64,000 bases of DNA. Source: Nocardioides sp. GTDB lineage: Bacteria; Actinomycetota; Actinomycetes; Propionibacteriales; Nocardioidaceae. The position numbers were made by a program, and so were the translations under genes. The notes under the pieces are model-generated. The model had not been told where the DNA came from. It did not search any database and saw only the letters and a program-made list of their open reading frames with translations. The DNA lies in NCBI GenBank assembly GCA_025924815.1, contig JAICHQ010000006.1:1-64000 (forward strand), written 5' to 3'. This document shows, piece by piece, positions 39,848-49,018 of the stretch (position 1 is its first letter; every line of letters begins with the position of its first letter).

Positions 39848-41017
39848 ATGTCCGCTGATCCCGATCTGTACGAGGTGCTCGGCGTGCCCCGCGACGCCGA
39901 CGCCGACGCGATCAAGAAGGCCTACCGCCGGCTGGCGCGCCAGCTGCACCCCGACGTCAACCCCGATCCGGCGACCCAGGACCGGTTCAAGGAGGTCTCG
40001 CGCGCCTACGAGGTGCTCAGCGACCCCCAGAAGCGGGCGGCGTACGACCGCGGCGGAGACGTGTTCGGCGGGGCCGGCGGCTTCGGGGCCGGGTTCTCCT
40101 TCACCGACATCATGGACGCCTTCTTCGGAGGCCAGGGCGGCGGCGCAGGTCGCGGTCCGCGCCCGCGCAGCCACCGCGGCCAGGACGCGTTGATCCGGAT
40201 GGAGGCGTCGCTGGCGGAGGCGGCGTTCGGCGTCTCCCGCGAGCTCAAGGTCGACACCGCCGTGCTGTGCACGACCTGCAACGGCGAGGGAGCCGCGCCC
40301 GGAACCTACCCGGTGCCCTGCGAGACCTGCCGCGGCACGGGCGAGGTGGCCCACGTCCAGCGGTCCTTCCTGGGTGAGATCCGCACGCTGCGACCGTGCG
40401 CGGCGTGCCGCGGCTTCGGCACCCTGATTCCCGACCCCTGCCGCGAATGCTCCGGCGACGGCCGGGTGCGGGCGCGCCGCTCCATCACGGTGAAGATCCC
40501 GGGCGGCGTCGACACCGGCACGCGCGTCCAGCTGGCCGGACAGGGCGAGGTCGGCCCGGGCGGCGGTCCTCCGGGAGACCTCTACGTCGAGGTGCACGTC
40601 ACCCCGCACCCGGTCTTCACCCGGGACGGCACGACGTTGCACTGCACGGTGACCGTGCCGATGACCGCGGCCGCGCTCGGCACCACGCTCACCCTCCCGA
40701 CGCTGGAGGCCGACGTCGAGTCCGGCGCGGGCAGCGGCGTCGAGACGTCGTTCGAGCTCGACCTGAAGCCCGGCACCCAGTCGGGCAGCGAGCACACCTT
40801 CCGCGGCCGCGGGGTCCCCGGTCTCCGCGGTGGCCGAGGCGATCTCGTCGTGACCGTCGCCGTCGAGACTCCGACGCGGCTCGACCCCCGGCAGGAGGAG
40901 CTCCTGCGCGAGCTGGCCGCGATCCGGGACGAGGAGAAGCCCGACGGGAGGCTCGGCCAGGACCGACCCTCGGGCTCGGTCTTCGGACGCATCCGCGACG
41001 CGTTCAACCCGCATTGA
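39848..41017 (+). CDS. dnaJ: Molecular chaperone DnaJ
   Basis: J domain '[31 protein letters not shown]', four CxxC zinc motifs. Confidence 0.97.
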   Translation: MSADPDLYEVLGVPRDADADAIKKAYRRLARQLHPDVNPDPATQDRFKEVSRAYEVLSDPQKRAAYDRGGDVFGGAGGFGAGFSFTDIMDAFFGGQGGGAGRGPRPRSHRGQDALIRMEASLAEAAFGVSRELKVDTAVLCTTCNGEGAAPGTYPVPCETCRGTGEVAHVQRSFLGEIRTLRPCAACRGFGTLIPDPCRECSGDGRVRARRSITVKIPGGVDTGTRVQLAGQGEVGPGGGPPGDLYVEVHVTPHPVFTRDGTTLHCTVTVPMTAAALGTTLTLPTLEADVESGAGSGVETSFELDLKPGTQSGSEHTFRGRGVPGLRGGRGDLVVTVAVETPTRLDPRQEELLRELAAIRDEEKPDGRLGQDRPSGSVFGRIRDAFNPH

Positions 41018-41029
41018 GGTCCGGCTCCG

Positions 41030-41770
41030 ATGTCGCTGCCGATCCACTGGGTCGCGTCGCTGGCCGGCAGCCGGGTGGGGGACCGGATCACGGTCGAGGG
41101 TGACGAGGCGCACCACGCGGTCGCCGTACGCCGGCTCCGCGTCGGCGAGGCGCTCGTGCTGACCGACGGAGCGGGCACCCGGGTCACGGGCACGGTCGCC
41201 GAGACCGGGAAGCGCCGACTCGTCGTCACCGCCGACGAGGTCGAGAGCGTGCCGGAGCCCGGGCCACGGTTCACCGTCGTCCAGGCCGTCCCGAAGGGCG
41301 ACCGCGGCGAGCTCGCCGTCGAGGTGCTGACCGAGATCGGCGTGGCCACGATCGTGCCGTGGACTGCGGCGCGCTCGGTGCCGGTCTGGCGGGGGGACCG
41401 GGCGGCGAAGGCGCTCACGCGGTGGCGGACGACCGCACGGGAGGCTGCCAAGCAGGCGCGGCGCGCATGGTTCCCGGAGGTCGTCGACCCGGCGTCCACC
41501 GAGGAGGTCGCCCGTCTGCTCGCCCGGGCCGACCTGGCGCTCGTCCTCCACGAGGACGCCGACGCGTCCCTACGCTCCCTGGAGCTCCCGGCCGAGGGGT
41601 CGGTCGTCGTGGTGGTCGGCCCGGAGGGCGGGCTGACCGAGGACGAGGTCGGCGCGTTCACGGCGGCCGGTGCGCACGCCGTACGCCTGGGGGTCGAGGT
41701 GCTGCGCACCTCGACCGCGGGACTCGCCGCGGTCTCCGCCCTGCTGGCGCGCACACCCCGTTGGCGGTGA
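41030..41770 (+). CDS. rsmE: 16S rRNA (uracil(1498)-N(3))-methyltransferase
   Basis: 'DEAHHAVAVRRLRVGEALVLTDG', 'VVVGPEGGLTEDEV', 'RLGVEVLRTSTAGLAAVSALL'. Confidence 0.96.
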   Translation: MSLPIHWVASLAGSRVGDRITVEGDEAHHAVAVRRLRVGEALVLTDGAGTRVTGTVAETGKRRLVVTADEVESVPEPGPRFTVVQAVPKGDRGELAVEVLTEIGVATIVPWTAARSVPVWRGDRAAKALTRWRTTAREAAKQARRAWFPEVVDPASTEEVARLLARADLALVLHEDADASLRSLELPAEGSVVVVVGPEGGLTEDEVGAFTAAGAHAVRLGVEVLRTSTAGLAAVSALLARTPRWR

Positions 41771-41776
41771 GGACGG

Positions 41777-42838
41777 CTACTTCACCGTGATGACCCGGGT
41801 GTCGACCTCGGGTCTGTTGCGGCCGGACGGGTCGTCGTTCTGTGCCACCAGGGTGTACGTCCCCGGCGTCACCTTCGACAGGTCGAGGGTGACCTGCCAC
41901 GGGAACAGCTTGTCGGCGTAGGTTCCGCCGATGGTCGCTCGGGTCAGGAAGTGCTTCCCGTCGCGCCGGAGGAACACAGCCACGCTGCCCTCGAAGGCGT
42001 TGTTCACGCCGGTGACGTGCAGCTTCCCGGACACCACGTCGCCCTCGTTCGGGTTGGAGATGCTGACGTGCGAGAGGGTCGCGAGCACCTTGCCCTGGGC
42101 GATCGGCTCGGACGTCGGGACGCCGAGCACACGGTCGACCGGAGTGCCGTGCCGGATGAACTGCACGGGCAACCGGGTGTGGAAGGCGGCTTGGAGTGTG
42201 TACACCACCTGCTGCACCGCTGCCCTCGCGTCGTCCGGGGTCATCCCGGCGGGGCGGTCCGCGGGCGCCGTGGCAGAGGGGGTCACGAAGATGGCGCCGG
42301 CATCCGGGTTGACCTTGGCGCCCTTCAGCCATCCCCGTTGCCAGGCGGTCGAGTAGTCGGGGTCGAGCGGTGTGGACTCGAGGTCGTCGACGGCGAGCGC
42401 GGCGACCGGCTCCGAGGTGGGTCCCCGGTGGAACTCCCGGAAGAGGACGGGTCTGCCCTTCGGGTCGGCGCCGACGTAGTAGACGGCGTACGCCGTGGTC
42501 TCGGTCCCCCCCGTGGCCGACGTCGGGAGACCACTCGCGGTGTCGGTCGCCGTCGCGGTCGTCGGGTGGAGCGAGCTGCCGGGGTCGGTGGCCGGCCCGA
42601 GGCTCGTGTTCTTGTCGATCGACATCGAGGCGACGTAGGCGGTGACGCCGATCACCGCCGCGGTCGCCACGATCCCCACGGCGGCGTGCCAGGAACGCGA
42701 GCGGGACATGGGGACCACCTTCGGGCGGGGGTGCACCGACACCCGGAGCTCGTCGAGCCGGCTGTCGGGGTCGATGTCGGACACCGCGTCGGACAGCAGC
42801 CGTCGCAGCCGCGCCTCGTCGTCGACACGGTCGTTCAT
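41777..42838 (-). CDS. Membrane-anchored protein with C-terminal Gmad2 (Ig-like) domain
   Basis: N-terminal TM; GerMN-like middle; 'VSISNPNEGDVVSGKLHVTGVNNAFEGSVAVFLRR'. Confidence 0.78.
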   Translation of the reverse strand: MNDRVDDEARLRRLLSDAVSDIDPDSRLDELRVSVHPRPKVVPMSRSRSWHAAVGIVATAAVIGVTAYVASMSIDKNTSLGPATDPGSSLHPTTATATDTASGLPTSATGGTETTAYAVYYVGADPKGRPVLFREFHRGPTSEPVAALAVDDLESTPLDPDYSTAWQRGWLKGAKVNPDAGAIFVTPSATAPADRPAGMTPDDARAAVQQVVYTLQAAFHTRLPVQFIRHGTPVDRVLGVPTSEPIAQGKVLATLSHVSISNPNEGDVVSGKLHVTGVNNAFEGSVAVFLRRDGKHFLTRATIGGTYADKLFPWQVTLDLSKVTPGTYTLVAQNDDPSGRNRPEVDTRVITVK

Positions 42839-43374
42839 CGCGTTTCCTCCAGGGCCGGTCCGAGGTCTGCGCGCAGGGCGGCTGCACCACGGGAGGCGTG
42901 GCTCTTGACCGCGCCACGGCTGATCCCGAGCAGGTCGGCGATCTCGGCCTCGGAGAGGTCGAGGTAGTAGCGCAGCACCAGCACCTCGCGCTGGCGGCGC
43001 GAGAGCCGGTGCAGGGCGTCGAGCACCGTCGCGCGCCGAGCCAGGTCGTAGGTCGCTTGGTCGGCACCCGCCGCGGGCTCCGGCGGCATCTCGCGGTCGG
43101 CGTGCCGCCGCACGACCCCGAGGTGTCGCAGGTGCGACCGGGAGCGGTTGACGACGCTCCGGCGGAGGTAGGCCAGCGCCTTGTCGGGGTCGTGCAGTCG
43201 GTTCCACTTCGCGTGCACCGCGAGGAAGCAGTCCTGCACTATCTCCTCGGCGGTGCCCACGTCGTGGACCAGGAGCACGGCGAGGCGGACCAGCTGCCGG
43301 AAATGGGCGGCGTACAGCAGCTCGAGCGCCTCGTCGGCGCTCCAGCCGGACGGCCGGCTCCGGGTCGGAGCCAT
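42835..43374 (-). CDS. SigE-family ECF RNA polymerase sigma factor
   Basis: 'GTAEEIVQDCFLAVHAKW' and 'LSRRQREVLVLRYYLDLSEAEIADLLGISRGAVKSHASRG'. Confidence 0.93.
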   Translation of the reverse strand: MAPTRSRPSGWSADEALELLYAAHFRQLVRLAVLLVHDVGTAEEIVQDCFLAVHAKWNRLHDPDKALAYLRRSVVNRSRSHLRHLGVVRRHADREMPPEPAAGADQATYDLARRATVLDALHRLSRRQREVLVLRYYLDLSEAEIADLLGISRGAVKSHASRGAAALRADLGPALEETR

Positions 43375-43403
43375 CAGCCGGACCTCCGCATGTCCGATCA
43401 CGC

Positions 43404-43435
43404 TAGTAGCACGTCCCGCCGGCCCGGCCGGTTTA
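43404..43435 (-). promoter_or_regulatory. Putative autoregulated ECF promoter upstream of sigma factor 2
   Basis: CCGGTTTA (43428..43435) shared with the sigma factor 1 upstream region; TAGTAGCACG as -10-like box. Confidence 0.33.
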
Positions 43436-43473
43436 CCTGCCGGGCCGTCGAGCTGTCGTGCGAGCATGGGCTG

Positions 43474-43812
43474 GTGAACGACTGCATCTTCTGCGGGATC
43501 CTGGCGGGGGAGATCCCCGCGGACGTCGTCGCCGAGAGCGAGACCGTGCTCGCCTTCCGCGACCGGAACCCGCAGGCGCCGTTGCACGTCCTGGTCATTC
43601 CGCGAACGCACGCGACGAACGTCGCCGAGCTCGCCGACCTCGAGCCGGAGACCGTGGCCGAGCTGGTCAGGGTCGCGCAGCGGGTCACCGCCGACGCCGG
43701 GTACGACAGCTATCGCCTCGTGGCCAACACCGGGGAGGACGCCGGACAGTCGGTCTTCCACACCCACCTGCACGTGCTGGCCGGGCGGACCCAGGCATGG
43801 CCCCCCGGCTGA
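43474..43812 (+). CDS. HIT family protein (HinT-like)
   Basis: CIFCGILAGEIPADVVAE; QSVFHTHLHVLAGR (HxHxHx motif). GTG start. Confidence 0.95.
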   Translation: MNDCIFCGILAGEIPADVVAESETVLAFRDRNPQAPLHVLVIPRTHATNVAELADLEPETVAELVRVAQRVTADAGYDSYRLVANTGEDAGQSVFHTHLHVLAGRTQAWPPG

Positions 43813-44999
43813 CCGGTCGCACGGCGGCGGTGAGCGCGGCCGCGTTCGTGGCCGCGCTGGCCACGGTGCTGGCGCTCGTGGCGGCCTCGCGCGGCGGCCG
43901 GCCTGGGGCGGCGCCGCAGGTCCAGCCGACCGCGCCGGCCTCGTCGGCGCACCTGCCGACGCATCCCGTCGCCGCGGTGAAGCCCCGGCCGTTGCGAGCG
44001 GGGGAGAGCCGGATGGCGCTGCGGATGCCCGCCGCCTACCGACCGTCGGCGCCCGCCGGTGCCGGCACCGACGACTACCGCTGCTTCCTGCTCGACCTGC
44101 ATCTCACCGCTGACCGGTTCCTGACCGGCACCTTCGTCCGGCCCGGCGACCGGGCCGAGGTCCACCACGTGATCCTGTTCCGCGTCGACCCGGACCAGGT
44201 CTCGGCGGCCGAGCAGCTGGACGCCGGCGATCCTGGCCAGGGCTGGACGTGCTTCGGTGACAGCGGCCTGCCCAACAGCAACGACCTCGACAACGCGCCC
44301 TGGCTCGGCGCCTGGGCCCCCGGTGACCAGGAGTCCGTCGACGCGCCGGGGTACGGCGTACCGGTGCCGGCCGGGAGCCGCATCGTCATGCAGGTCCACT
44401 ACAACCTGCTCGCCGGCGACCGCCCGGACCGGTCCGCCGCCCTGCTGCGGCTCGCGTCGCCCTCGGCGCGTCTGACGCCGATCGAGACGATGCTCCTGCC
44501 GGCGCCAGTGGAGCTGCCGTGCCGTCCCGAGCACGCCGACGGTCCGCTCTGCGACCGCACCGCCTCCGTCGCCGACGTCGTGCACCGGTTCGGCGCCGTC
44601 GGCCGGACCGACGACCTCCTGAACTTCCTCTGCGGTCCGCAGAGGTCCTCGGAGATCACCTCGTGCGCACGCACCATCCGCGAGCCGACGACGATCCGGG
44701 CCGTCGCCGGGCACATGCACCTCCTCGGCCGCTGGATCAAGATCCAGGTCGACCCCGGTACTCCGCGCGCGCGGACGGTCCTCGACATCCCGCTGTGGAA
44801 CTTCGACGACCAGGCCGCCCAGCAGATCAGGCCGGTCTCGCTGCGGCCCGGCGACACGGTGAAGGTCACCTGCAGGCACGTGCAGTGGCTGCGCGACCAG
44901 CTGCCGGCGTTCCGCGGCCAGCCCGACCGCTACGTCGTGTGGGGCGAGGGCACCACCGACGAGATGTGCCTGGGGATCCTCGTCGTCACGCATCCCTGA
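43797..44999 (+). CDS. Copper type II ascorbate-dependent monooxygenase (PHM/DBM)-fold protein
   Basis: EVHHVILFRV, MQVHYN, AGHMHLLG and DEMC correspond in order to PHM copper-ligand motifs; N-terminal TM/signal. Confidence 0.72.
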   Translation: MAPRLTGRTAAVSAAAFVAALATVLALVAASRGGRPGAAPQVQPTAPASSAHLPTHPVAAVKPRPLRAGESRMALRMPAAYRPSAPAGAGTDDYRCFLLDLHLTADRFLTGTFVRPGDRAEVHHVILFRVDPDQVSAAEQLDAGDPGQGWTCFGDSGLPNSNDLDNAPWLGAWAPGDQESVDAPGYGVPVPAGSRIVMQVHYNLLAGDRPDRSAALLRLASPSARLTPIETMLLPAPVELPCRPEHADGPLCDRTASVADVVHRFGAVGRTDDLLNFLCGPQRSSEITSCARTIREPTTIRAVAGHMHLLGRWIKIQVDPGTPRARTVLDIPLWNFDDQAAQQIRPVSLRPGDTVKVTCRHVQWLRDQLPAFRGQPDRYVVWGEGTTDEMCLGILVVTHP

Positions 45000-45069
45000 T
45001 CGCCGTCGTACGCCGTCGAGGGCAAAGGGTTGGGTGCGAGGGGGTGGCCGCCCGTAGCATGTCGATGCG

Positions 45070-46098
45070 ATGACAGAGAGCCGACAGACCGACCAACCCC
45101 AGGGCGCCCGACACACCGTCGTGGTGCCCGGCAGCATCGACATGGTCCGCCTGCTCGGGCCCGGCGACTCTCATCTGGGGCTCATCGAGCGGTCCTTCGA
45201 CCTGCGGCTGCACGTGCGCGGCAACCGGATCACCCTCGAGGGCGAGCCCGGCGAGGTCGCCCTGGCCGAGCGGCTCCTGGACGAGCTGGTCACCTTGATC
45301 AGGTCCGGTCAGGGCATCAGCGACGAGACGGTCGAGCGGGTGCTGGCGATGCTGCGTGCCGAGACCACCGAGCGCCCGGCCGACGTGCTGTCGCTGAACA
45401 TCCTGAGCAACCGCGGCAGGTCCATCCGGCCCAAGACGCTCAACCAGAAGCGCTACGTCGACTCCATCGACAAGCACACGATCACCTTCGGCATCGGCCC
45501 GGCCGGCACCGGCAAGACCTACCTGGCGATGGCCAAGGCCGTCCAGGCGCTGCAGGCCAAGCAGGTCAACCGGATCATCCTGACCCGGCCCGCGGTCGAG
45601 GCCGGAGAGCGGCTCGGCTTCCTGCCCGGCACCCTGAGCGAGAAGATCGACCCCTACCTGCGGCCGCTCTACGACGCTTTGCACGACATGGTCGACCCCG
45701 ACTCGATCCCCAAGCTGCTGGCCGCGGGCACCATCGAGGTCGCACCGCTGGCGTTCATGCGGGGGCGGTCGCTCAACGACTCCTTCATCATCCTCGATGA
45801 GGCACAGAACACCTCGCCGGAGCAGATGAAGATGTTCCTGACCCGGCTCGGCTTCGGTTCCAAGATCGTGGTCACCGGCGACGTGACCCAGGTCGACCTG
45901 CCCGGCGGTGTGAAGTCCGGCCTGCGCGTCGTGCAGGGCATCCTCGAGGGGCTCGCCGACGTCTCGTTCCAGCGGCTGACCGCCCACGACGTCGTGCGAC
46001 ACAAGCTCGTGGGTCAGATCGTGGCGGCGTACGACGAGTTCGACGCCGGCCGGCCGCACGTCACCGGTGGCCGCTCCGCCGGCGACGACGCCAGGTGA
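45070..46098 (+). CDS. phoH: PhoH family protein
   Basis: GPAGTGKTYLAMAKAVQALQ Walker A; FIILDEAQNTSPEQMKMFLTRLGFGSKIVVTGD. Confidence 0.97.
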   Translation: MTESRQTDQPQGARHTVVVPGSIDMVRLLGPGDSHLGLIERSFDLRLHVRGNRITLEGEPGEVALAERLLDELVTLIRSGQGISDETVERVLAMLRAETTERPADVLSLNILSNRGRSIRPKTLNQKRYVDSIDKHTITFGIGPAGTGKTYLAMAKAVQALQAKQVNRIILTRPAVEAGERLGFLPGTLSEKIDPYLRPLYDALHDMVDPDSIPKLLAAGTIEVAPLAFMRGRSLNDSFIILDEAQNTSPEQMKMFLTRLGFGSKIVVTGDVTQVDLPGGVKSGLRVVQGILEGLADVSFQRLTAHDVVRHKLVGQIVAAYDEFDAGRPHVTGGRSAGDDAR

Positions 46099-46111
46099 CC
46101 GGCGGCCCGCG

Positions 46112-46564
46112 GTGAGCATCGAGGTGCTCAACGAGTCGGGGCACGAGCTCGACGTCAACCGGCTGGCCGCCCTGAGCCGGTTCGTGATGGAGCAGCTGCG
46201 CGTCCACCCACTGGCCGAGCTGTGCATCAAGGCCGTCGACGAGCCGACCATCGCGGCGCTCAACCAGCAGTGGATGGAGAAGGAGGGGCCCACCGACGTG
46301 CTCGCCTTCCCGATGGACGAGCTCCGGCCGGGGCTGGTCAACGAAGACCCCGAGGAGGGCGTGCTCGGCGACCTCGTGCTCTGCCCCGAGGTGGCCCGGA
46401 AGCAGGGCGAGACGGCCGGCCACGGCACCGAGGCGGAGATCGAGCTGCTCACCGTGCACGGCATCCTCCACCTGCTGGGCTACGACCACGCCGAGCCCGC
46501 GGAGCATCGCGAGATGTTCGGGCTCCAGGACCAGCTGCTCGCCGCCTGGCGCAGCCAGGCGTGA
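46112..46564 (+). CDS. ybeY: rRNA maturation RNase YbeY
   Basis: HGILHLLGYDH metal motif; PTDVLAFPMDE. GTG start. Confidence 0.97.
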   Translation: MSIEVLNESGHELDVNRLAALSRFVMEQLRVHPLAELCIKAVDEPTIAALNQQWMEKEGPTDVLAFPMDELRPGLVNEDPEEGVLGDLVLCPEVARKQGETAGHGTEAEIELLTVHGILHLLGYDHAEPAEHREMFGLQDQLLAAWRSQA

Positions 46565-46568
46565 CCCG

Positions 46569-47870
46569 GTGGTGAGCGAGCCGATCGGCGGCCCGGTGAC
46601 GCTCCTGGTCTCCGCCGGCGCCCTGATCGTGCTCGCGGGCGTGTTCTCGGCCGCCGACGCCGCCCTCACGACGTACTCCCGCGCCCGCGCGGAGGAGCTC
46701 GTCGGCGAGAGACGCGCCGGCGCCGCGCGGCTGGTCTCGCTGCTCGACGACCGTGCCCGCTACCTCAACACCGTGATCCTGCTGCGGCTCCTGTGCGAGA
46801 CGGCCGCCGCGGTGCTGCTCACGCTCGTCGTGCTGCGCTGGTACGACGGCGCACGCTGGCCGACGGTGCTGACCACGGTCGGCGTGATGCTCGTGGTCTC
46901 GTTCGTCGTCGTGGGCGTGGCACCCCGCACGCTCGGACGCCAGCACGCGGACCGCGTCGCGCCGGTCGCCGCCGTCATCGTGTGGTACGCGACGCGGGTG
47001 CTGGGGCCGATCCCGCAGTTGCTGATCCTGGTCGGCAACGCGATCACCCCCGGCCGCGGCTTCCGCAGCGGCCCGTTCTCGACCGAGACCGAGCTGCGCG
47101 AGCTGGTCGACTACGCGGAGGCGTCCGCCGTGATCGAGTCCGGCGAGCGGGAGATGATCCACTCGGTCTTCGAGTTCGGCGACACGATCGCGCGCGAGGT
47201 GATGGTGCCGCGCGGCGACGTGATCTACATCGAGCGCACCAAGAACCTCCGCCAGACCCTGTCGCTGTTCCTGCGCTCCGGCTTCTCGCGGGTGCCGGTG
47301 ATCGGGGACAACCTGGACGAGGTCGTCGGCTTCGCCTACCTCAAGGACGTCGTACGCCGCGACTTCGAGGACCCCGGGGTGGAGTTCACCCAGCACGTCG
47401 ACGAGGTCATGCGCCCGGCCCTCTACGTGCCCGAGTCCAAGCCGGTCGACGCCCTGCTGTCAGAGATGCAGGCGTCGCGGCAGCACATCGCGGTCGTCGT
47501 CGACGAGTACGGCGGCACCGCCGGGCTGGTCACGATCGAGGACCTGCTGGAGGAGATCGTCGGTGAGATCACCGACGAGTACGACGCCGAGCAGTTCGAC
47601 ACCGAGACGCTTGCCGACGGCACGGTCCGCGTCTCCTCCCGCTTCCCGATCGACGACCTCGACGACCTGTTCGGCTTCGACGTCGAGGAGGAGGACGTCG
47701 ACTCGGTGCTCGGCCTGATGGCCAAGCACCTCGGCCGGGTCCCGATCCCCGGCTCCCACGTCGAGGCACACGGTCTCCGCTTCGTCGCCCAGGCCGCGGC
47801 CGGGCGGCGGAACAAGATCGAGAGCGTCGTGGTCGGCCGGCTGACCGGGGAGGAGCCGGACGCCGGCTGA
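46569..47870 (+). CDS. Hemolysin-family/CNNM transmembrane protein with CBS and CorC-type domains
   Basis: 'EREMIHSVFEFGDTIAREVMVPRGDVIYIE', DEYGGTAGLVTIEDLLEEIVGEI. Confidence 0.95.
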   Translation: MVSEPIGGPVTLLVSAGALIVLAGVFSAADAALTTYSRARAEELVGERRAGAARLVSLLDDRARYLNTVILLRLLCETAAAVLLTLVVLRWYDGARWPTVLTTVGVMLVVSFVVVGVAPRTLGRQHADRVAPVAAVIVWYATRVLGPIPQLLILVGNAITPGRGFRSGPFSTETELRELVDYAEASAVIESGEREMIHSVFEFGDTIAREVMVPRGDVIYIERTKNLRQTLSLFLRSGFSRVPVIGDNLDEVVGFAYLKDVVRRDFEDPGVEFTQHVDEVMRPALYVPESKPVDALLSEMQASRQHIAVVVDEYGGTAGLVTIEDLLEEIVGEITDEYDAEQFDTETLADGTVRVSSRFPIDDLDDLFGFDVEEEDVDSVLGLMAKHLGRVPIPGSHVEAHGLRFVAQAAAGRRNKIESVVVGRLTGEEPDAG

Positions 47871-47981
47871 GAGGTCGTGTCCGTCCTGTTCGGGGAACCT
47901 TTTCGGAATCGACGACAATTCTCGGGTTCGGCGCGCACACTGACCGACACACGAGGGAAACGACTTTCGGGGGAGAGCACG

Positions 47982-48446
47982 ATGGATGTCGATAACGCAC
48001 TCGATGACCCGCTCGGACCGGCCGCTGCCGGGGTCACGGACGAACCGGCGGACGTGGTCACGACGGCTCCCGCCGAGCCGAGCACGCACCGGGACGAGCC
48101 GGTGGGCGCCGCTGCGCGGCTGCTCGAGGTGGCTGCCACGACGGCTGACCGGCTCGTTGCTGACGCGCGGACCGAAGCCGGGTCGCTCGTCGCCGCCGCA
48201 CAGGCCGAGGCCGATGCGCTCCTGCGGACGAGCCGCGACCAGGCGCAGCAGGTCGCGGCCGAGCTCGACCGGGAACGTGCCACCGCACTCGCCGGGCTGG
48301 CCGAGGAGAAGGCGGCCTGCGAGGCGCAGATCGGCGCGCTACGCCAGATGCACAGCAGCCACCGCGACGAAATGCGTCGCCACCTCACCCAGCAGCTGAC
48401 GTTGCTCGACGCGGTCGTGCTCGAGCCGCCCCGTATCGGCGCCTGA
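47982..48446 (+). CDS. Coiled-coil, alanine-rich hypothetical protein (DivIVA-like coiled coil)
   Basis: 'ATTADRLVADARTEAGSLVAAAQAEADALLRTSRDQAQQVAAELDRERA'. Confidence 0.65.
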   Translation: MDVDNALDDPLGPAAAGVTDEPADVVTTAPAEPSTHRDEPVGAAARLLEVAATTADRLVADARTEAGSLVAAAQAEADALLRTSRDQAQQVAAELDRERATALAGLAEEKAACEAQIGALRQMHSSHRDEMRRHLTQQLTLLDAVVLEPPRIGA

Positions 48447-48677
48447 CCGGGGCTCGGGGCCGTACTCGACTCCGGCTTCCGTCTCGGTCAGCCGTCGCCA
48501 CGCCTGGAAGCCGCCACGGAGGTCGGCAGGCGATGGGGGGCTCGACGGGTCGAGCCGCCACTCCAGGACGTTGCGATCGACGACCACCCCACCCACGAGC
48601 GCTCCGTCTCGGTCACGCTGCTCGACCGGGCGGATGTCGACGACCAGGGCGCCGGCGGCCGGACGCCGGGCCGACAT
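48339..48677 (-). pseudogene. Internally deleted rhodanese-like domain protein
   Basis: Starts ALVVDIRPVEQRDRDGALVGGVVVDRNVLEWRLDPSSP, then jumps to DLRGGFQAWRR; the segment that normally carries the catalytic cysteine is absent; runs antisense into 47982..48446. Confidence 0.65.
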
Positions 48678-48697
48678 CGCCGACTAGCCTCGGGCCC

Positions 48698-49018
48698 ATG
48701 GCTGACCTGTCGTCCGAGGACCAGAAGCTGATCACGCTCGCGCGGTCGGCGATGGCTCGCACGGGCGCGCCGGAGGGCGCGGCTGTGCGCGACCTCGACG
48801 GACGCACGTACGCCGCGGCCGCGGTGGCCCTCGCCCATCTCAGCCTGACCGCGCTCGAGGTCTGCGTCGCGATGGCCGTCTCGTCGGGCGCGAAGGGGCT
48901 CGAGGCGGCCGTGCGGCTGGGCGGCGAAGGCGCACCCGACCTGGGGGCGCTGCACGAGCTCGGCGGAGCAGACGTCGTCGTCCACCTCGGTGACGCTCGA
49001 GGCCGGCTCACCGCATGA
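48698..49018 (+). CDS. Cytidine deaminase-like protein lacking zinc-binding motifs
   Basis: 'DQKLITLARSAMARTGAPEGAAVRDLDGRTYAAAAVALAHLSLTALEVCVAMAV'; no HAE/CAE or PCxxC. Confidence 0.7.
   Translation: MADLSSEDQKLITLARSAMARTGAPEGAAVRDLDGRTYAAAAVALAHLSLTALEVCVAMAVSSGAKGLEAAVRLGGEGAPDLGALHELGGADVVVHLGDARGRLTA

Noticed and set aside
39803-41551. 582-aa minus-strand ORF opposite dnaJ/rsmE
   Set aside because: Antisense to dnaJ with clear J-domain and zinc fingers; no recognisable domain of its own.
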